From: JBCCFW01 sp039029535
Lineage (GTDB): Bacteria > Acidobacteriota > JBCCFW01
Direction: 5' to 3'
Length of the DNA stretch: 18,674 nucleotides
NCBI GenBank assembly: GCA_039029535.1
Contig: JBCCFW010000157.1
Location: forward strand, 1-18,674
Each line of letters starts with the position of its first letter. Positions within the stretch are counted from its first letter, which is position 1. The notes below the pieces were generated by a model. The model saw nothing but the letters and a program-made list of their open reading frames with translations. It was not told where the DNA came from and made no database searches. Shown here piece after piece: positions 14,517-18,674 of the stretch. A program made the translations under genes and the position numbers.

Positions 14517-15194
14517 TCAGCTCTCCATCCCGCCGATTTCACGGGCGATGAAGGCACGGGCCATCTTCCACTCGCGTGAGACGGTGGCGGCCGAGATGTT
14601 CATCAGCGCGGCCGTCTCGTCGATGCTCATGCCCACGAAGCAGCGAAGCTCCACGACTCGCGCCAGTCGCGGGTCGAGCTCGCCGAGCTTGTCGAGCGCC
14701 TGATCGAGGTCGAGCAGGTCGAGCCCGGGATCGATCGCGGGCTCGACCGCCACGTCGATGGGCAGCTTGGCTTCGGGAGGGATGCGGGTCCCCGCGCGTC
14801 GCTTGCGAGCGTGGTCGACCAACACGCGACGCATCGCGCGAGCGGCCGCACCGAAGAAGTGCGCCCGATTCTCGTAGCCCTGACTCGAGCTGGTGAACAG
14901 CCGGAGGAAGGCCTCGTGGATCAGCGCGGTGCCCTGCAGGCTGTGACCCTGCCGCTCGCGCCGAAGGTGGTGACGAGCGAGCCCCTTGAGCTCGTCGTAC
15001 ACGAGGGGAAGCAATCGCTCCAGAGCCTGCTCGTCGCCGGTCTTCCAGCGAGCGAGCAGTTGGGTGATCTCTCCCCCTTCAGCCTGGGTGGTGGCGTTGC
15101 GAGTCACTCTCTTGACCGAGGCGGGAGAACGGGCGGACGAGGACGAGGTCGGCGACCTCCGGGTCGTCGTCGAGCCCAGGTGAACAGACTCCAT
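14517..15194 (-). CDS. ECF-type RNA polymerase sigma factor (TIGR02999 / ECF43-like)
   Basis: The protein has 225 residues from ATG 15194, which has GGAGG five bases upstream; a TTG at 15206 is a less likely start. Residues 1-40 are a Ser/Thr-rich tail not usual in ECF factors. Region 2 runs about 43-135 (LLARWKTGDEQALERLLPLVYDEL, HEAFLRLF, RAHFFGAAARAMRRVLVDHARKRR) and region 4 about 160-218 (LDPRLARVVELR, MSIDETAALMNIS, TVSREWKMARAFI). Region 2.2 reads SLQGTALIHEAF (85-96): the acidic DAED-type motif of ordinary ECF factors is absent and T89 sits in its place. This is a hallmark of sigma factors activated by Ser/Thr kinase phosphorylation. No anti-sigma gene is adjacent, which fits that mode. 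The kinase at 10084-13758 is the obvious candidate partner. Confidence 0.93.
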   Translation of the reverse strand: MESVHLGSTTTRRSPTSSSSARSPASVKRVTRNATTQAEGGEITQLLARWKTGDEQALERLLPLVYDELKGLARHHLRRERQGHSLQGTALIHEAFLRLFTSSSQGYENRAHFFGAAARAMRRVLVDHARKRRAGTRIPPEAKLPIDVAVEPAIDPGLDLLDLDQALDKLGELDPRLARVVELRCFVGMSIDETAALMNISAATVSREWKMARAFIAREIGGMES

Positions 15195-15265
15195 CGACCC
15201 CTCCAAGAATCGTAGCCGCGCTGAGTGGAGCCCACTCGCCGGGCTGACGGTCCGCTGACACGAAG

Positions 15266-15294
15266 GTTATAGCGTCGCTGCGACGCAATTCCAA
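15266..15294 (-). promoter_or_regulatory. Sigma-70-type promoter of the ECF sigma gene
   Basis: On the minus strand TTGGAA (15294-15289) and TATAAC (15271-15266) are separated by exactly 17 bases, close to the TTGACA/TATAAT consensus. Transcription would start near 15259, giving a leader of about 65 bases before ATG 15194. It lies in the 138-bp gap after the Tat-exported protein gene, so the sigma gene can be transcribed independently. Confidence 0.65.
15272..15286. promoter_or_regulatory. 15-bp palindrome in the promoter spacer, candidate operator
   Basis: GCGTCGCAGCGACGC (minus strand) has perfect 7-bp arms around one central base. It fills bases 3-17 of the 17-base spacer between the -35 and -10 boxes of the sigma gene promoter, adjoining the -10 box. 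A dimeric regulator binding there would block or retune polymerase. Which protein binds it cannot be told from the sequence. Confidence 0.5.
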
Positions 15295-15332
15295 GTACGG
15301 CGACTCACCATGCGACACGACTTCCGGACAAA

Positions 15333-16799
15333 TCAGGACATTCCGTGGCGGCGGAGGGCAGCGACCGAGCGACGGAGCGTCTCCGTCTCGTTTTCGGTCG
15401 ATTCCGGCAGGTAGCCGAGACTGCCGGCAAGCAGCCGAGATCGCCATCGAGGGGCGATTCGGCGGCTCTCCTCCCAGAGAGCGGCGGCCAGCTTGAACTG
15501 GTGGCTCTGCCGCGCCTTCCGGGTGAGCTGGTCTCTCAGCTCGGCGGCCAGGCGGCCAGCGCTCGTGTCGTCCCGCTCCAACCAACGCCGCAAGCGTGCG
15601 GGGTCCCGACGCAGGGTGTCGACATCGCCGGCAGGTTCGGGCGCGGCCGGGTCGATCGCCTCGCCGAGGGTCTCGATGCCCGGTCCCGTGAGGCGGAGCC
15701 GCGAGCGCTCGACCAGGGCGTCGCGGATGAGCGGCATCCAGCCCGCCACCTGCAGGAGCAGCTCGCGACGACGTGTCAGTGAGGCCGTGCGCGACGCGGC
15801 GTGGGCAAAGGCGTTGACCTCGGTGAGCGCGTGGACGGGCAGCAGGATCGGGCGTCGCCAACAGACCTCCGCCGCGAAGAGACGCAGGGAGTCCCAGGCC
15901 GTGCTCTCGGCGAGACCGTCGGCGAGACCGGCTGCCACCAGCTCTTGCACCTCCCGCGACGTTGCCGTGCGAAGGGTCGGTAGCCAGCGCGCGCTCTCCT
16001 CGACGCTCGCTCGGCCCTGACTCTTGCGAGTCGGGAGCGCAGCCGCCAGCTCACGCGCCGGCTCCCAGGTCGCGTCGGCACGACCTCCGCCGTCGACGTG
16101 GAGGAGGCCGTGAACGAGGTTGCGGAGGGCCGGCTCGGCGTGCTGCCAGCCGATGCGAGCCAGGGTGCGCTCGACGTGCGCGCCGAGAATGATCTTGTGG
16201 CCGAGGCTCACGATGCTGCGCGCGCAGTACGGCCAGAGGATCTCGAACAGCGAGGCTCGGTCGTGGAAGGGCAGCAGGCCGACGATGGCGCGGTCGGCCC
16301 GATCGTCGTCCCAGGCTTGCATGGCCGCGTGCAGCTCGCGCCGGGCGACGGTCTCGCTCGCGAAGGTCACGTCGGGACGCGGCGGCAGGGACCAGTCCCC
16401 TTCTCGGCGGTCGCGCGCCTGCGAGCTCTTGAAGTCGTCGAGGTTCCACAAGGCGGCGAGCCGCGCCTGCTGAGGCGTCGCGGTCTCGTTCAACTGGCAG
16501 GCCGACTCGACCATCATCACGCAGTGCAGCTTGCCGCCCACGTGACGGGGCCGAACCTCGCGGACACCGGCGAGGAACACGGCACCGAGGAGCTGCTCGG
16601 GAGTGGCCCCGCGCGCGAGGGCCCGGGCTCCGACGTCGAAGGCGTCCTCGCGGCTCGCGACGGTGATCGCCTGGGCCAGGCGGGAAAGGTCGGGCGTGGC
16701 CGCGCCAGCCGCGCCGGAGGCCCAGCCGAGCCGCCGCGTGGCCAGCACGCCACCGGCGGCGAGTCCTCCCTGGAGCAGGCGGCGTCGGGTCATGGTCAT
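15333..16799 (-). CDS. Tat-exported protein of unknown function
   Basis: The protein has 488 residues from ATG 16799; in-frame ATGs at 16805 and 16793 are alternatives, but GAGG is best placed for 16799. The frame stays open further upstream, but that part overlaps the fumarase region. The start TRRRLLQGGLAAGG is a twin-arginine export signal, so the protein probably folds or binds a cofactor in the cytoplasm. The mature part is largely alpha-helical. Likely conserved blocks include GKLHCVMMVESACQL (89-103), DDFKSSQARDRREGDW (121-136), LPFHDRASLFEILWPYC (176-192) and GHKIILGAHVERTLARIGWQHAEP, whose His and Cys residues could bind a metal or haem. I have an impression of similar uncharacterised proteins in planctomycetes and acidobacteria. 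No enzyme function is assigned. Confidence 0.82.
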   Translation of the reverse strand: MTMTRRRLLQGGLAAGGVLATRRLGWASGAAGAATPDLSRLAQAITVASREDAFDVGARALARGATPEQLLGAVFLAGVREVRPRHVGGKLHCVMMVESACQLNETATPQQARLAALWNLDDFKSSQARDRREGDWSLPPRPDVTFASETVARRELHAAMQAWDDDRADRAIVGLLPFHDRASLFEILWPYCARSIVSLGHKIILGAHVERTLARIGWQHAEPALRNLVHGLLHVDGGGRADATWEPARELAAALPTRKSQGRASVEESARWLPTLRTATSREVQELVAAGLADGLAESTAWDSLRLFAAEVCWRRPILLPVHALTEVNAFAHAASRTASLTRRRELLLQVAGWMPLIRDALVERSRLRLTGPGIETLGEAIDPAAPEPAGDVDTLRRDPARLRRWLERDDTSAGRLAAELRDQLTRKARQSHQFKLAAALWEESRRIAPRWRSRLLAGSLGYLPESTENETETLRRSVAALRRHGMS

Positions 16800-16961
16800 G
16801 GGCATCACCTCGGTCGTGGACTGTAGCAGTCTCTCCACCCTCGACTCACTGGACGTCCGCGCCGGCCGCATCGTTCCAGGACGCGACGGGCTGGCCATCC
16901 GCGGAGAGAGCCGGCAAGATCCGCCACCGCCGACCCCGGCAGCCCCCTCCGGAGCACTCCG

Positions 16962-18557
16962 ATGCCCGAATTCACCTACCAGCCGCTGTTCGAGCTCGCC
17001 CCCGACGAGACGACCTATCGCCAGGTCTCGGACCAGGGCGTCTCGGTCACCACGGTCGGCGATCGCGAGATCCTGAGCGTGGAGAGCTCCGCTCTCACCG
17101 ACCTGGCGGCAGCGGCCGTGCGCGACGTCTCCCACCTGTTCCGCACCGGCCACCTGGAGCAGCTCGCGGCCATCCTCGCCGACTCCGAGGCCTCCGACAA
17201 CGACCGCTTCGTCGCCCGCGAGATGCTGGAGAACGCCAACATCTCGGCCGGCATGGTCCTCCCCTCGTGTCAGGACACGGGCACCGCCATCGTCATCGGG
17301 AAGAAGGGCGAAAGCGTCTTCACCACCGGCAACGACGAGGAGTCACTGTCGCGGGGGGTGCACCGCACCTACACGGAGACCAACCTCCGCTACTCGCAGC
17401 TCGCTCCGCTCACGACCTTCCAGGAGAAGAACACGGGCAGCAATCTCCCAGCACAGCTCGAGCTCTACGCCACCGACGGCGACGAGTACCACTTCCTCTT
17501 CGTGACCAAGGGCGGTGGCTCGGCCAACAAGACCTTCCTGTTCCAGGAGACCCGGGCGCTGCTCAACCCCGAGTCGCTCCGGAAGTTCGTCGCCGAGAAG
17601 ATCAAGATGCTCGGCACCGCGGCCTGCCCGCCCTATCACCTCGCGATCGTCATCGGCGGCACGAGCGCCGAGATGACGCTCAAGACGGTCAAGCTCGCGA
17701 GCTGCCGCTACCTCGACGGCCTGCCCACCGAGGGCAACGCCCACGGTCGTGCCTTCCGCGATCACGCGCTCGAGGACGAAGTGCTGCAGCTCACCCGCGA
17801 GACGGGCATCGGCGCGCAGTTCGGCGGCAAGTACTTCTGCCACGACGTGCGGGTCGTCCGTCTCCCCCGCCACGGCGCCTCCTGCCCCGTGGGCATCGGC
17901 GTCTCGTGCAGCGCGGACCGCCAGGTCAAGGGGAAGATCACCCGCGACGGTGTCTTCCTCGAGCAGCTCGACACCAACCCGGCTCGCTTCCTCCCCGAGG
18001 TCGAGGAGGGTGAGCTGCGCAGCGACGAGGTCGTGCAGGTCGACCTGTCGCGGCCGATGAAGGAGCTTCGCGCCGAGCTCTCCAAGTACCCCATCCGGAC
18101 ACGGCTCTCGCTCACCGGCTCGCTCGTCGTCGCACGAGACATCGCGCACGCCAAGCTGAAGGAGCGCATCGACTCCGGCGAGGGCCTGCCCGACTACTTC
18201 AAGGAGAGCGTCGTCTACTACGCGGGCCCGGCGAAGACTCCGGAGGGTCACGCTTCGGGAAGCTTCGGACCGACCACCGCCGGGCGGATGGACTCCTACG
18301 TCGACCTGTTCATGCGTCACGGCGGTAGCTTCGTGTCGCTCGCCAAGGGCAACCGAAGCCAACAAGTGGTGAAGGCCTGCCACGAGCACGGAGGCTTCTA
18401 TCTCGGCTCGATCGGGGGCCCGGCCGCGGTGCTGGCGAAGAACAGCATCAAGAAGGTCGAGGTCGTCGAGTACGAGGAGCTCGGCATGGAGGCCGAGGAC
18501 CCGGACGGCCACGCCATGGACTATGTCCACAGCTACCTGGCGATCGAGAAGGTTTGA
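16962..18557 (+). CDS. fumA: Class I fumarate hydratase, [4Fe-4S]-dependent
   Basis: The protein has 531 residues and is full length for single-chain class I fumarases (about 550 in Escherichia coli FumA). It interconverts fumarate and malate in the citric acid cycle, in the cytoplasm. The N-terminal alpha domain carries LPSCQDTGTA (C103); C222 (TAACPPYH) and C316 (GVSCSADR) complete the expected cluster ligands, at the same spacing as in FumA. KGGGSANKTFLFQ, IGGTSAEMTLKTVK, GIGAQFGGKYFCHDVRVVRLPRHGASCP and the C-terminal beta-domain motifs GPAKTPEG, FGPTTAGRMDSYV, GGFYLGSIGGPAA are typical. ATG 16962 has GGAG eight bases upstream. The gene is divergent from the Tat-exported protein gene across about 160 bp in which I see no convincing promoter. 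This oxygen-sensitive form could equally be labelled fumB. Confidence 0.95.
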   Translation: MPEFTYQPLFELAPDETTYRQVSDQGVSVTTVGDREILSVESSALTDLAAAAVRDVSHLFRTGHLEQLAAILADSEASDNDRFVAREMLENANISAGMVLPSCQDTGTAIVIGKKGESVFTTGNDEESLSRGVHRTYTETNLRYSQLAPLTTFQEKNTGSNLPAQLELYATDGDEYHFLFVTKGGGSANKTFLFQETRALLNPESLRKFVAEKIKMLGTAACPPYHLAIVIGGTSAEMTLKTVKLASCRYLDGLPTEGNAHGRAFRDHALEDEVLQLTRETGIGAQFGGKYFCHDVRVVRLPRHGASCPVGIGVSCSADRQVKGKITRDGVFLEQLDTNPARFLPEVEEGELRSDEVVQVDLSRPMKELRAELSKYPIRTRLSLTGSLVVARDIAHAKLKERIDSGEGLPDYFKESVVYYAGPAKTPEGHASGSFGPTTAGRMDSYVDLFMRHGGSFVSLAKGNRSQQVVKACHEHGGFYLGSIGGPAAVLAKNSIKKVEVVEYEELGMEAEDPDGHAMDYVHSYLAIEKV

Positions 18558-18568
18558 CGCGCGTCAAG

Positions 18569-18585
18569 CCGGGTCAAGGACCCGG
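18569..18585 (+). terminator. Short hairpin after the fumarase gene
   Basis: The arms ccgggtc and gacccgg pair perfectly with a 3-base aag loop, 11 bases after the stop codon. No U-tract follows, so termination here is only a possibility. Confidence 0.35.
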
Positions 18586-18669
18586 TCTACGCGGGCGTTG
18601 CGCGTGTGGCCGGGGTCGTCGCAGATCAGTGACCCTGTCTACATCGGCCAGAGTATCGGTGAGGCCGAT
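18579..18669. repeat. Imperfect direct and inverted repeats at the right edge
   Basis: gacccggtctac (18579-18590) and gaccctgtctac (18631-18642) are direct repeats with one mismatch, 52 bases apart. atcggcc (18643-18649) and ggccgat (18663-18669) form a small inverted repeat. A short frame reading IGLTDTLADVDRVTDLRR enters from the right on the minus strand and may be the tail of a convergent gene, but too little is visible to call it. Confidence 0.2.
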
Positions 18670-18674
18670 CCGGA

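Noticed and set aside
16806..16961. Promoters in the divergent Tat-protein/fumarase gap
   Set aside because: I searched both strands and found only isolated hexamer-like bits (for example TACAGT) without a matching -35 at a sensible distance.
16806..17153. Upstream extension of the Tat-exported protein to 606 residues
   Set aside because: It would overlap the start of fumarase and hide the twin-arginine signal inside the protein.

Overview
The window is GC-rich, C/G-ending-codon bacterial DNA with ten confident protein genes, one doubtful small ORF and no RNA gene, CRISPR array or insertion sequence that I can recognise. The gene kit points to an environmental lineage of the Acidobacteriota, Planctomycetota or Myxococcota type: a Pkn-type Ser/Thr kinase with a periplasmic TPR tail, an ECF sigma factor of the kinase-linked (TIGR02999/ECF43-like) kind, a Tat-exported protein of a family I associate with planctomycetes, and M6 protease/thrombospondin-repeat architecture. 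The exact phylum cannot be settled from the sequence alone.

Left part (1-2510, minus): a secreted M6-family zinc metalloprotease whose C-terminal thrombospondin type 3 repeats run off the left edge. A 264-bp divergent region with a perfect 13-bp hairpin separates it from the plus-strand genes.

Centre (2775-10077, plus): the most unusual part. Four consecutive paralogous genes (A-D here) each encode a Sec-secreted protein with a transthyretin/CnaB-like beta-sandwich segment followed by a HELGHW...E(G/S)FAEF gluzincin-type zinc site. I recognise no named family for the whole architecture. The A/B, B/C and C/D junctions each contain a different strong stem-loop. Six bases after gene D comes a 1224-residue membrane Ser/Thr kinase with intact catalytic motifs and a long TPR region.

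Right part (13850-18557): a YceI-like lipoprotein (plus); convergent to it an ECF sigma factor whose region 2.2 lacks the usual acidic motif and carries a Thr instead; upstream of that, on the same strand, a Tat-exported protein of unknown function; and, divergent from the latter, a class I [4Fe-4S] fumarate hydratase.

Working model (inference): the kinase and sigma factor form a phosphorylation-controlled transcription switch close to a cell-surface or secreted protease battery. The sigma gene itself has a good housekeeping-type promoter with a 15-bp palindrome in its spacer, which fits steady expression plus post-translational control. Fumarase and YceI look like ordinary neighbours.
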